7,811 nt of DNA from the NCBI GenBank assembly GCA_000438355.1, contig FR901478.1:1-7811 (forward strand). The letters run 5' to 3'. The DNA comes from Clostridium sp. CAG:273 (lineage in GTDB: Bacteria; Bacillota; Clostridia; TANB77; CAG-508). The translations under genes were made by a program, and so were the position numbers. Of this stretch, positions 1 to 6,519 are shown piece after piece (the first letter of the stretch is position 1; every line of letters starts with the position of its first letter). Below the pieces are notes generated by a model. The model did no database searches. It was not told where the DNA came from and was given only the letters and a program-made list of their open reading frames with translations.

Positions 1-52
1 AATAACTTTATCTATCTTATTTTTATTACTTTTAAATTAACTATTTTATTTC

Positions 53-78
53 AAAAAACTAGGGCATTGCCCTAGCTC
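53..78 (-). terminator. Intrinsic terminator after the membrane-protein gene
   Basis: Read on the minus strand, the 7-bp perfect stem CTAGGGC / GCCCTAG closes a 3-nt loop (AAT) and is followed directly by six T residues. The stem can extend by about three weaker pairs (G-U, A-U, G-U) into the T-run. This is a classical rho-independent terminator and the most GC-rich spot in its neighbourhood. It lies about 85 nt past the stop codon of the gene ending at 165, so it closes that transcription unit. Confidence 0.9.
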
Positions 79-79
79 G

Positions 80-101
80 TCAATTTTTAATCAATTTTTA
101 A
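80..101. repeat. Tandem duplication of an 11-mer
   Basis: Two perfect back-to-back copies of TCAATTTTTAA (80-90 and 91-101) lie between the stop codon at 165 and the terminator at 53-78. This is probably a replication-slippage product in AT-rich spacer DNA. I see no function in it. Confidence 0.6.
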
Positions 102-164
102 TTAGCTTTTATTATTATCCATGCATTATATATAATTAATTAGTAAATTATTTTGTGTAATTTT

Positions 165-1583
165 CTAATTCACTGTTGTACTATCTATACTTAATAATTT
201 ATTATTTATCAAAGCAGAATTTTGTTGCATATATGCTGTAATAAATGGTACCAATTGTTCTATTTTGTAATTGTTAAATATAATGCTATTAGAATCTGTT
301 ATCTCTTGTATTTCTTCTACATTTTCAGAAGCTAGGGTTTCTACATTATATTGAAAATTCATACTACTTTTTTCACTATTTTGTATTGTTACTTCATACG
401 AATTTGTATAACCGCTTTCTGTTGTATTCCCAAACTGTGCCATTATGTTTATATTTTGATTTATGTTTAATGTATCAGGTATAATTTCTAAATTATAAAC
501 AACATTATCATTATAATTTCCTTTAGATATAGTTATTTGACTAGTCATATTTATATTTCCAATGTCATCATATTTTTCAATTAAAAATACTATATTTTGT
601 GTATTTTTATCTGTATTTATTGTAACTTTTCCTATGCTAGATATATCTATAATTGTTTTTATTGTATTTCCTTTATAATAATATAGTTCCATTACAAATG
701 TAGTATTTGCTATTATTTCATCATTTTGTATTTTTGCTATTGTATTTTCTATATTACTATTTATTTGTGTGGTATCTACATTTGTAGTTAATGCATTTTG
801 TAATTTTGCTAATATGTTCATGCTAGTTTCGTCTGTTTCTGCTGTATTTAACAAATTTATTAATAAAGTTTTTATCTCTTCACCATTTAATGTAAGTGTA
901 TATTTACTTGCATTACAATTTATATTATTTACGGTTATATTTTCTTTGCCATTTTTCTGAAAGTTTTCTTTTGAAATACTATTTGATATTGTATTTACAT
1001 AAATACTGCTTAAATGTTCTTTCTCTTCTTTTGTTACATTAAAAGCTCCTTTAAAAACTTCAAAATCGATTTGATCTGGAATGTTTGATACTGTTTCTTC
1101 TGATATTCCCATATTTTTAGCATATTCTTTTAAATTTGAATTTTTTACTCCTATATAATTAGGTAAAATATCGTCACATTTTATTGCATAAATATCATTA
1201 TCATTTATATATGAATATTTTAATATATCTTGGCTAGCATTTTGAAGTGTAATATCTGCATAATATCTTCCGGAATTTTTATCTCTTCTAGCTGTTGTTT
1301 TTAGTGTAACATTTTGATTAACGTTTTCTTGACTTATGTTTCCATTTATTGTTCCTGTAGAATTATAAGAATAATTCTTTCTAAATTCTTCTTGTATATT
1401 AGTATTTGTATTAGCTAAGGTTGCAAACGTTTCCACGTTCTTAGACATTGCATAAATAAATGCTTGCTGTCCATTTTTAAATATGTCAGTCGTAAAATAT
1501 ACAACTGCAAACGTTATTAAAATTGTTATTATTATAGTAACAATCATTAATGTTATTATTAAAGCTTTTTTTCTTTTTTGCAT
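165..1583 (-). CDS. Hypothetical single-pass membrane-anchored extracytoplasmic protein
   Basis: I do not recognise the family with confidence. From the Met at 1583 it is 472 aa. A short basic N-terminus (QKRKK) is followed by one strongly hydrophobic segment at about residues 7-30, rich in Ile, Leu, Val and Thr, with no lipobox and no obvious signal-peptidase site. This predicts an N-in anchor with roughly 440 residues outside the membrane. The outer part is rich in Asn, Thr, Ser and Ile, alternates polar and hydrophobic residues like a beta-rich fold, and has only two cysteines (about residues 136 and 223), which could pair. I see no catalytic motif, no LPXTG and no C-terminal second membrane helix. 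A Met three codons upstream (1592) abuts the Shine-Dalgarno AAAGGA with no spacing, whereas the Met at 1583 lies 9 nt away, so I prefer 1583. The gene stands alone between two terminators. The layout of an anchor followed by a TDIF segment and a long repeat-free ectodomain recalls clostridial DUF proteins (DUF6583 is a guess from memory, not verified). Confidence 0.8.
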   Translation of the reverse strand: MQKRKKALIITLMIVTIIITILITFAVVYFTTDIFKNGQQAFIYAMSKNVETFATLANTNTNIQEEFRKNYSYNSTGTINGNISQENVNQNVTLKTTARRDKNSGRYYADITLQNASQDILKYSYINDNDIYAIKCDDILPNYIGVKNSNLKEYAKNMGISEETVSNIPDQIDFEVFKGAFNVTKEEKEHLSSIYVNTISNSISKENFQKNGKENITVNNINCNASKYTLTLNGEEIKTLLINLLNTAETDETSMNILAKLQNALTTNVDTTQINSNIENTIAKIQNDEIIANTTFVMELYYYKGNTIKTIIDISSIGKVTINTDKNTQNIVFLIEKYDDIGNINMTSQITISKGNYNDNVVYNLEIIPDTLNINQNINIMAQFGNTTESGYTNSYEVTIQNSEKSSMNFQYNVETLASENVEEIQEITDSNSIIFNNYKIEQLVPFITAYMQQNSALINNKLLSIDSTTVN

Positions 1584-1592
1584 TAGACTCAT

Positions 1593-1598
1593 TCCTTT
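1593..1598 (-). promoter_or_regulatory. Ribosome binding site that decides the start of the membrane-protein gene
   Basis: AAAGGA on the minus strand touches the ATG at 1592 directly (0 nt) but is 9 nt from the in-frame ATG at 1583. The second spacing is workable and the first is not. The site also lies in the short inverted repeat CCTT-AGA-AAGG (1605-1595), so it could be partly masked in the mRNA. Confidence 0.6.
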
Positions 1599-1608
1599 CT
1601 AAGGTAAA

Positions 1609-1636
1609 AACCTAAATATAACCTAACACAACCTAA
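1609..1636. repeat. Three helically phased TTAGGTT repeats upstream of the membrane-protein gene
   Basis: The 7-mer AACCTAA (TTAGGTT on the coding strand) occurs at 1609-1615, 1620-1626 and 1630-1636, with 11- and 10-nt periods, close to one DNA turn. The array lies between the terminator hairpin (1639-1665) and the ribosome binding site at 1593-1598, which is the right place for an operator or for leader RNA control. No convincing -35/-10 pair is seen inside it; TATATT at 1620-1615 lacks a -35 partner. Confidence 0.55.
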
Positions 1637-1665
1637 AAAAAAATGCAATAAAAAATTGCATTTTT
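1635..1665 (-). terminator. Intrinsic terminator after rlmB
   Basis: On the minus strand, AAAAATGCAAT (1665-1655) pairs perfectly with ATTGCATTTTT (1649-1639) across a 5-nt loop, and the T-run continues to 1635 for nine T in all. The stem core TGCAAT/ATTGCA is poor in GC, so efficiency may be moderate. The plus strand also has a stem followed by TTTTT, so it could work in both directions. It lies about 175 nt beyond the rlmB stop and separates rlmB from the membrane-protein gene. Confidence 0.75.
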
Positions 1666-1840
1666 CTGTTATTAAATAATAGTTTTGTATTTACAAACAA
1701 AAAATCATTATCCTATAACTTTTTATAAACTTTATACTTATTTGCAATAATTAATTATTACAAGGTTGCATATTAAATTATTTCTTGTAGTTTTCTAAAA
1801 TAGCTAGCAAATTCTATCCTTTGTAGCATATTAAAACACA
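1666..1840. other. Non-coding spacer between rlmB and its terminator
   Basis: This 175-nt stretch contains no supported gene. It holds a near-perfect 22-bp palindrome at 1742-1763 (centre AATAATTAATTATT, flanked by TTG and CAA; the single mismatch becomes a G-U pair in minus-strand RNA). It also holds a 10-nt direct repeat, GCATATTAAA, at 1768-1777 and 1826-1835. GATAAT (1712-1707) and TATAAA (1736-1731) resemble -10 boxes but have no good -35 partner. The spacer could be the rlmB 3' UTR or hold the promoter of the next gene, with the terminator hairpin then inside that gene's leader. Confidence 0.5.
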
Positions 1841-2593
1841 TTATTGTTTTTGTAGTCTCTGTTTTGTTGCTTCATACATAACAATCCCTGCAGAAACTGA
1901 TGCATTTAAAGAAGTTATTTTTCCTTTCATTGGAATTTTTACTAAAAAGTCACAGTTTTCTTTTACTAATCTGCTCATTCCAAATCCTTCGCTACCTATA
2001 ACTACTGCTATAGGTCCTTTATAACTTTCTTGATAATAGTATTTCGTAGCATCCATATCTGTACCGCAAATCCACACATCATTTTCTTTTAAAAATCTAA
2101 TTGTTTCATTTAAATTGTTTACTCTTGCTATTTTCATATACTGTACTGCTCCTGCTGACACTTTACTTACAGTACTGTTAACAGATGCAGCTCTTCTTTT
2201 AGGAATTATTATTCCATGCACTCCTGCTGTTTCTGCGGTTCTTATAATTGCTCCTAAATTATGTGGATCTTCTATTCCATCTAAAATTAAAATAAATGGT
2301 GGTTCATTTTTTGTTTTAGCTTTTTCTAAAATATCCTCCACTTCACAATAATTAAATGGAGGTACTATAGCAATTACACCTTGATTATTTTGTGTTTGAG
2401 AAATTTGATTTAATTTGTTTTTTTCTACTTCTGCTATAATTATTTTATTTTCCTTTGCTAATGCGATTATTTTATTTATTGAACCATGCTTTTCACCTTT
2501 TGCAATTAATATTTTATTAATATCTTTTCCACTTTCTAACAATTCTAAGACTGCATTTCTACCTTCAACTTGGTCTTGATATTCTTCATTCAT
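1841..2593 (-). CDS. rlmB: 23S rRNA 2'-O-ribose methyltransferase, RlmB/TrmH (SpoU) family
   Basis: The 250-aa protein matches the usual RlmB length. Residues 1-80 form the small substrate-binding N-terminal domain seen in RlmB-type members. The rest is the SPOUT catalytic domain. Motif 1 is DGIEDPHNLGAIIRTAE (about 105-121, with the conserved Asn and Arg), motif 2 is VIGSEGFGMS (about 198-207) and motif 3 is IPMKGKITSLNASVSAG (about 220-236), whose Leu-Asn-x-Ser-Val-Ser builds the knotted SAM site. The family transfers a methyl group from S-adenosylmethionine to a ribose 2'-OH; E. coli RlmB modifies G2251 of 23S rRNA in the peptidyl-transferase P-loop. The exact target here is inferred, and a tRNA-directed TrmH paralogue is less likely given the extra N-terminal domain. 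The start is ATG 2593, 7 nt from AAGGAG; a TTG at 2599 would be only 1 nt from it. It lies 68 nt downstream of lepA and fits the translation theme. Confidence 0.92.
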   Translation of the reverse strand: MNEEYQDQVEGRNAVLELLESGKDINKILIAKGEKHGSINKIIALAKENKIIIAEVEKNKLNQISQTQNNQGVIAIVPPFNYCEVEDILEKAKTKNEPPFILILDGIEDPHNLGAIIRTAETAGVHGIIIPKRRAASVNSTVSKVSAGAVQYMKIARVNNLNETIRFLKENDVWICGTDMDATKYYYQESYKGPIAVVIGSEGFGMSRLVKENCDFLVKIPMKGKITSLNASVSAGIVMYEATKQRLQKQ

Positions 2594-2600
2594 AAACAAT

Positions 2601-2606
2601 CTCCTT
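2601..2606 (-). promoter_or_regulatory. Ribosome binding site of rlmB
   Basis: AAGGAG on the minus strand lies 7 nt before ATG 2593 and fixes that start over the TTG at 2599. Just upstream, TATAAT (2630-2625 region, within the inverted repeat 2609-2631) and TTGGCA lie about 15 nt apart. That is too close for a confident promoter, so rlmB is more probably read from lepA. Confidence 0.65.
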
Positions 2607-2608
2607 AA

Positions 2609-2631
2609 AATTATATTTCTTTTATATAATT
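2609..2631. repeat. AT-only inverted repeat upstream of rlmB
   Basis: AATTATAT (2609-2616) and ATATAATT (2624-2631) are perfect inverted copies around a 7-nt loop, immediately upstream of the rlmB ribosome binding site. With only A-T pairs the RNA stem is weak. There is no T-tract behind it, so it is not a terminator. Confidence 0.4.
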
Positions 2632-2661
2632 GCCAACCAAATTACTAATATTATTTACTTT

Positions 2662-4480
2662 TTATTTTTCATCATCTAATTTAAGAACTGCTAAAAATGC
2701 TTCTTGTGGAATTTCTACATTTCCTATTTGTCTCATTTTTTTCTTTCCGCGTTTTTGTTTTTCTAATAATTTTTTCTTTCTAGTAATATCTCCACCATAG
2801 CATTTAGCAAGTACATCTTTTCTCATTGCTGATATCGTTTCCCTTGCTATTACTTTTCCTCCTATTACAGCTTGTAATGGTATTATAAATAATTGTCTAG
2901 GAATAACTTCTTTTAATTTTTCTATCATTTTTCTTCCACGTTCATAACTATTATTTTTATGAACAATAAAAGATAGTGCATCTACGCTTTCTCCATTTAC
3001 CCATATATCTAATTTGACTAATTCTGAGCGCCTATATTCTTTAAATTCATAATCAAAAGAAGCATAACCTCTTGTTTTAGATTTTAAAGTATCAAAAAAG
3101 TCATATATAATTTCATTTAATGGCATTTCATATATTAAGATTACTCTATCTGCATCTAGATACTTCATATTTATATAGGTTCCACGTCTATTTTGGCAAA
3201 CTTCCATAATTCCGCCTACAAACTCTTTTGGAGTTAATATTTCTGCTGTAACTATTGGTTCTTCCATATATGAAATTTCATTTTGAGGTGGTAAATCTGA
3301 TGGATTATATAATTCTATCATTTCTCCATTTGTTTTATATACTCTATATATAACAGATGGAGACGTTGTAATTAAACTTAAGTCAAATTCTCTATCTAGT
3401 CTTTCTTCTATTATTTCTAAATGTAATAGTCCTAAAAAACCACATCTAAATCCAAATCCCAATGCTCCAGAAGATTCCGCCTCATATTCTAATGCAGCAT
3501 CATTTAGTTTTAATTTTTCTAATGCTATTTTTAAGTTTTCATAGTCACTACCATCTACTGGATAAATTCCACAATACACCATTGGATTTACTTTTTTATA
3601 TCCTGGTAAAGGCTCTTTTGCAGGAGTATTCGATAAAGTAATTGTATCTCCAACTCTAATATCTGATAGGCTTTTGATACTAGCTGCTATATACCCTACT
3701 TCTCCAGCTTTTAGTTCTTTTGCAGGTTCATAACTTCCTGGCTCAAAATATCCTACTTCTGTTACAGTAAATTTCTTTTTAGATGCCATAAGCATTATTT
3801 CCTGTCCGACTTTTATAGTACCATCTTTTACTCTAACATAAGCAATAGCTCCTTTATAATCATTATATATCGAATCAAATATTAAACATTTAAGTGGAGC
3901 ATTTTCATCTCCTGTTGGAGCTGGAATATCTGTTACAATTCTTTCTAGTACTTCTTCTACATTTAATCCTGTTTTTGCAGAAATACATGGAGCAGTCTCA
4001 GCTGGTATTCCTATTATATCTTCAATTTGTTTTTTTACTTCATCTGGTCTTGCATTTGGTAAATCTACTTTATTTATTACAGGCAAAATTTCTAGATTAT
4101 TATCTATTGCTAAATACACATTTGCAAGTGTTTGTGCTTCAACACCTTGACTTGCATCAACAACAAGAATAGCACCATCACATGCTGCCAAACTTCTAGA
4201 AACTTCATAGTTAAAGTCTACATGTCCTGGAGTATCTATTAAATTAAGTTCATAATTATTTCCGTCTTTGGCTGTATATTTCATTCTAACAGCTTGTGAC
4301 TTAATTGTAATACCTCTTTCCTTTTCTATATCCATATTGTCTAAAACTTGAGATTCCATTTCACGTTTTGAAAGCACACCTGTCATTTCTATAAGTCTAT
4401 CTGCAAGTGTAGATTTCCCATGGTCTATATGTGCTATTATGCTAAAATTTCTAATAAACTTTTTTCTATCTTCTCCGCAT
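2662..4480 (-). CDS. lepA: Elongation factor 4 (LepA) GTPase, start region out of frame
   Basis: LepA is a ribosome-binding GTPase of the EF-G group, acting on stalled or mis-set ribosomes and in initiation. Reading from TGC 4479 gives 605 residues, the family's normal size. Numbering from a nominal initiator, G1 is AHIDHGKST (about 17-25), G2 RGITI (56-60), G3 DTPGH (83-87), G4 NKVD (137-140) and G5 SAKTG (168-172). The LepA-specific C-terminal domain ends in YGGDITRKKKLLEKQKRGKK, then an IGNVEIPQEAF segment. The oddity is that G1 and the 31 residues before MTGVLSKREM are encoded upstream of the first in-frame ATG (4386), and no in-frame ATG, GTG or TTG exists back to the TAG at 4602-4600. 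The ATG that fits the Shine-Dalgarno (4480-4478) is in another frame and reads Met-Arg-Arg-Arg-stop (TAG 4468-4466). One fewer base or two more bases between them would restore a normal N-terminus, for example MREDRKKFIRN. A protein starting at 4386 would lack the P-loop. It follows typA after about 50 nt. Confidence 0.88.
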
Positions 4481-4485
4481 ATTTT

Positions 4486-4492
4486 CTCCTTT
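4486..4492 (-). promoter_or_regulatory. lepA ribosome binding site serving an out-of-frame ATG
   Basis: AAAGGAG on the minus strand is a strong Shine-Dalgarno, 5 nt before ATG 4480. The spacing marks this ATG as the intended lepA start, yet its frame hits TAG at 4468-4466 after ATG CGG AGA AGA. The lepA frame at this spot reads ATA TGC GGA. The ATA (4482-4480) would be a very rare initiator and is only 3 nt from the Shine-Dalgarno. Confidence 0.75.
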
Positions 4493-4497
4493 AAATA

Positions 4498-4524
4498 GAG
4501 CCAAAGGTTTTGTGCCTTTGGTTC
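4498..4524 (-). promoter_or_regulatory. Hairpin in the typA-lepA spacer
   Basis: On the minus strand, CCAAAGG (4521-4515) and CCTTTGG (4507-4501) form a 7-bp stem with a 7-nt loop. It extends, past one A-C mismatch, by two further pairs. It starts 5 nt after the typA stop. The sequence behind it (CTCTATTTAAAGG) lacks a U-tract, so it is not a standard terminator and lepA is probably still co-transcribed. The 3' arm's CCTTT can instead pair with AAAGG of the lepA ribosome binding site, so alternative folds could affect lepA translation or mRNA processing. Confidence 0.55.
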
Positions 4525-4529
4525 ATATT

Positions 4530-6353
4530 TTAATCTGATTGTGCAGTTCTTCTTGCTTGTCTTTCTCTTGTTTTTGTATCTAATATTTTCTTTCTTAATC
4601 TAATATTTTTTGGTGTTACCTCAACTAATTCATCTTCTGCAATAAATTCTATTGCTTGCTCTAATGACATTTGAACTGGTGGAACTAATCTTAATGCATC
4701 ATCTGAACCAGAAGCTCTTGTATTTGTTAAATGTTTTTCTTTACATACATTTATTGCTATGTCTTCGCTTCTTGAATTTGAACCTACTATCATTCCCTCA
4801 TAAACCTCAACACCAGCTCCTATAAATAGTTCTCCTCTTTCTTGAGCATTGTACAATCCATATGTAATTGAAGTTCCTTGTTCAAATGCAACTAATACTC
4901 CTCTTGTTCTAGCAGATATTGTTCCTTCATATGGTGCATATGAGTCAAATATATTATTCATAGTACCTACACCTTTGGTGTCTGTAAGAAATTCTGTCCT
5001 ATATCCTATTAATCCTCTTGCTGGAATCTTAAATTCTATTTTTGTATGTCCTGCCTCAGCTGGTTCCATATTAATCATCTCAGCTTTTCTTCTACCCAAT
5101 TTTTCTATAACATTTCCTATACAATCATCTGGTACATTTACTACTAGTCTTTCTATTGGCTCGCATTTTACTCCGTCAATCTCTTTAAATATAACTTTTG
5201 GTCTAGAAACTAAAAGTTCAAATCCTTCTCTTCTCATTGTTTCTATTAATACTGATAAATGTAATTCTCCACGTCCACATACTTCAAAACTGTCTGCTGA
5301 ATCTGTTTCTTTAACTCTTAAACTTACATTTCTTTCTAATTCTTTAAATAGTCTATCTCTAATATGTCTTGATGTAACAAATTCTCCTTCTCTCCCTGCA
5401 AATGGTCCATTATTTACACTAAATGTCATAGAAACTGTTGGCTCATCTATATCAACAAAATCTATTTTTTCTGGATGCTCTAAATCGCAAATTGTATCTC
5501 CTATATTTATGTCACTTATTCCAGATAAACATACTATATCTCCTGCTTTTACTTCATCTACTTCTGTTCTTTTTAATCCTTCATAAGTAAATAATTTAGC
5601 AATTTTTCCTTGATCATTTTTTTCTTTTTTACAAATAGCAACAGGCATACCAGATTTTATATTTCCTCTTTCTATTCTTCCTACTGCTAATCTTCCTAAA
5701 TAATCATCATAATCTATATTTGAAACTAGCATTTGCATTGGTCCATCTATTTCACATTCTGGTGCATCAATGTATTTTATTATTGTATCAAATATACAAG
5801 TAATATTATCTGCTTCATCTTCTAAATGCAATTTTGCTATTCCATTTTTAGCAGATGCATATATAACTGGAAAGTCTAATTGCTCATCTGTTGCATTTAA
5901 TTCTATAAATAATTCTAAAACTTGGTCAACAACTTTTAATGGGTTTGCACCTGGTCTATCTATTTTATTTATTACAACTATAGGTTTTAAATTTAATGCT
6001 AATGATTTCTTTAAAACTTCTCTTGTTTGAGGCATTGGTCCCTCAAAAGCATCAACTAATAAAAGTACACCATCTACCATTTTAAGTACACGTTCTACTT
6101 CTCCACCAAAATCCGCATGTCCTGGAGTATCTACTATGTTTATTTTTACACCATTATACATAACTGACGTATTTTTAGAAAGTATTGTTATTCCTCTTTC
6201 TTTTTCAATGTCTCCTGAATCCATTACTCTTTCTGCTACTTGTTCATTTTCTCTAAATACATGACTTTGTCTTAAAAGTGCGTCCACTAATGTTGTTTTT
6301 CCATGGTCAACGTGTGCTATTATTGCTATATTTCTCATATTTTGATTTTTCAT
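4530..6353 (-). CDS. typA: Ribosome-associated GTPase TypA/BipA
   Basis: The 607-aa protein has the full length of TypA/BipA, a translational GTPase that binds 70S ribosomes at the EF-G site and supports 50S assembly and growth under cold or other stress. The GTP-binding motifs are G1 AHVDHGKTT (residues 13-21), G2 RGITI (53-57), G3 DTPGH (75-79), G4 NKID (129-132) and G5 SAKNG (167-171). The EF-G-like domains II, III and V follow, then the BipA-only C-terminal domain with the signature TRASGSDDALRLVPP. All motifs are intact. The start chosen is ATG 6353, 7 nt after AAGGA; a GTG at 6368 lies upstream of that Shine-Dalgarno, and ATG 6338 (MRNIAIIAHVDHGK) has none. The gene has its own consensus promoter and a long structured leader. 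lepA, a paralogue of the same GTPase class, follows directly, and the two are told apart by their C-terminal domains. Confidence 0.96.
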   Translation of the reverse strand: MKNQNMRNIAIIAHVDHGKTTLVDALLRQSHVFRENEQVAERVMDSGDIEKERGITILSKNTSVMYNGVKINIVDTPGHADFGGEVERVLKMVDGVLLLVDAFEGPMPQTREVLKKSLALNLKPIVVINKIDRPGANPLKVVDQVLELFIELNATDEQLDFPVIYASAKNGIAKLHLEDEADNITCIFDTIIKYIDAPECEIDGPMQMLVSNIDYDDYLGRLAVGRIERGNIKSGMPVAICKKEKNDQGKIAKLFTYEGLKRTEVDEVKAGDIVCLSGISDINIGDTICDLEHPEKIDFVDIDEPTVSMTFSVNNGPFAGREGEFVTSRHIRDRLFKELERNVSLRVKETDSADSFEVCGRGELHLSVLIETMRREGFELLVSRPKVIFKEIDGVKCEPIERLVVNVPDDCIGNVIEKLGRRKAEMINMEPAEAGHTKIEFKIPARGLIGYRTEFLTDTKGVGTMNNIFDSYAPYEGTISARTRGVLVAFEQGTSITYGLYNAQERGELFIGAGVEVYEGMIVGSNSRSEDIAINVCKEKHLTNTRASGSDDALRLVPPVQMSLEQAIEFIAEDELVEVTPKNIRLRKKILDTKTRERQARRTAQSD

Positions 6354-6360
6354 TTTCTTT

Positions 6361-6365
6361 TCCTT
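6361..6365 (-). promoter_or_regulatory. Ribosome binding site of typA
   Basis: AAGGA on the minus strand lies 7 nt before ATG 6353. It overlaps the codon following the alternative GTG at 6368, so that GTG cannot use it. This is the basis for the shorter 607-aa product. Confidence 0.7.
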
Positions 6366-6391
6366 CACTTTCTTATTTTAGTTTTATTTTA

Positions 6392-6409
6392 AATGTATCT
6401 TTATACATT
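6392..6409 (-). promoter_or_regulatory. Small hairpin in the typA leader
   Basis: ATGTAT and ATACAT (7 bp with the flanking A-T pair) close a 4-nt loop. The hairpin sits between the large leader repeat (6424-6506) and the typA ribosome binding site. It is AT-rich and weak and has no T-tract. Confidence 0.35.
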
Positions 6410-6423
6410 AACTTCTTTTAATT

Positions 6424-6506
6424 TTAAAAGTACAATAATATACTTTATTCTATTTCAAAAGTATATTATTGCACTCTTAATCCGTTTTACTTTAAAAGTA
6501 CAATAA
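6424..6506 (-). promoter_or_regulatory. typA leader RNA: three-part repeat with two alternative hairpins
   Basis: The segment TTTAAAAGTACAATAA occurs at 6423-6438 and again at 6491-6506, and an inverted copy lies between them at 6458-6480. In minus-strand RNA the middle segment (6480-6458) can pair with the downstream one (6446-6424) as a 23-bp stem with two G-U pairs and an 11-nt loop. It can instead pair through 6480-6466 with the upstream one (6506-6492) as a 15-bp stem with two G-U pairs, also with an 11-nt loop. Both mismatches seen in DNA become G-U wobbles on the transcribed strand. The element lies inside the predicted typA 5' UTR. No poly-U follows the long stem, so classical attenuation is not supported. 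It matches no riboswitch class I know. Confidence 0.55.
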
Positions 6507-6519
6507 AATTAACATTATA

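Noticed and set aside
1773..1829. Minus-strand 18-residue open frame (MLQRIEFASYFRKLQEII) in the rlmB-downstream spacer
   Set aside because: The residues look protein-like, but no Shine-Dalgarno precedes the ATG and frames this short are expected by chance. A search for the peptide in relatives could revive it.
2601..2640. Promoter for rlmB (TTGGCA and TATAAT)
   Set aside because: The boxes are only about 15 nt apart and the start point would fall on the ribosome binding site. This is likely chance in AT-rich DNA.
4498..4524. Standard rho-independent terminator between typA and lepA
   Set aside because: The stem is followed on the minus strand by CTCTATTTAAAGG rather than a run of T, and the plus-strand side (ttcatatttt) is no better placed for any gene.
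4480..4602. A TypA-LepA fusion made by -1 frameshifting, because the lepA frame is open into the end of typA
   Set aside because: The frame is open from 4599, but no X-XXY-YYZ slippery heptamer in the right phase is visible before the typA stop, and both proteins have normal independent ends.
4849..5586. Long plus-strand open frame (245 codons) opposite typA
   Set aside because: It lies wholly antisense to the well-supported typA, has no ribosome binding site or motifs, and its Ser/Pro/Leu-rich composition is typical of a shadow frame.
6424..6480. A 57-bp palindromic miniature transposon bounded by TTAA
   Set aside because: The TTAA ends are part of the symmetric stem rather than clear target duplications. 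A third copy of the repeat nearby and the location in the typA leader fit an RNA structure better.
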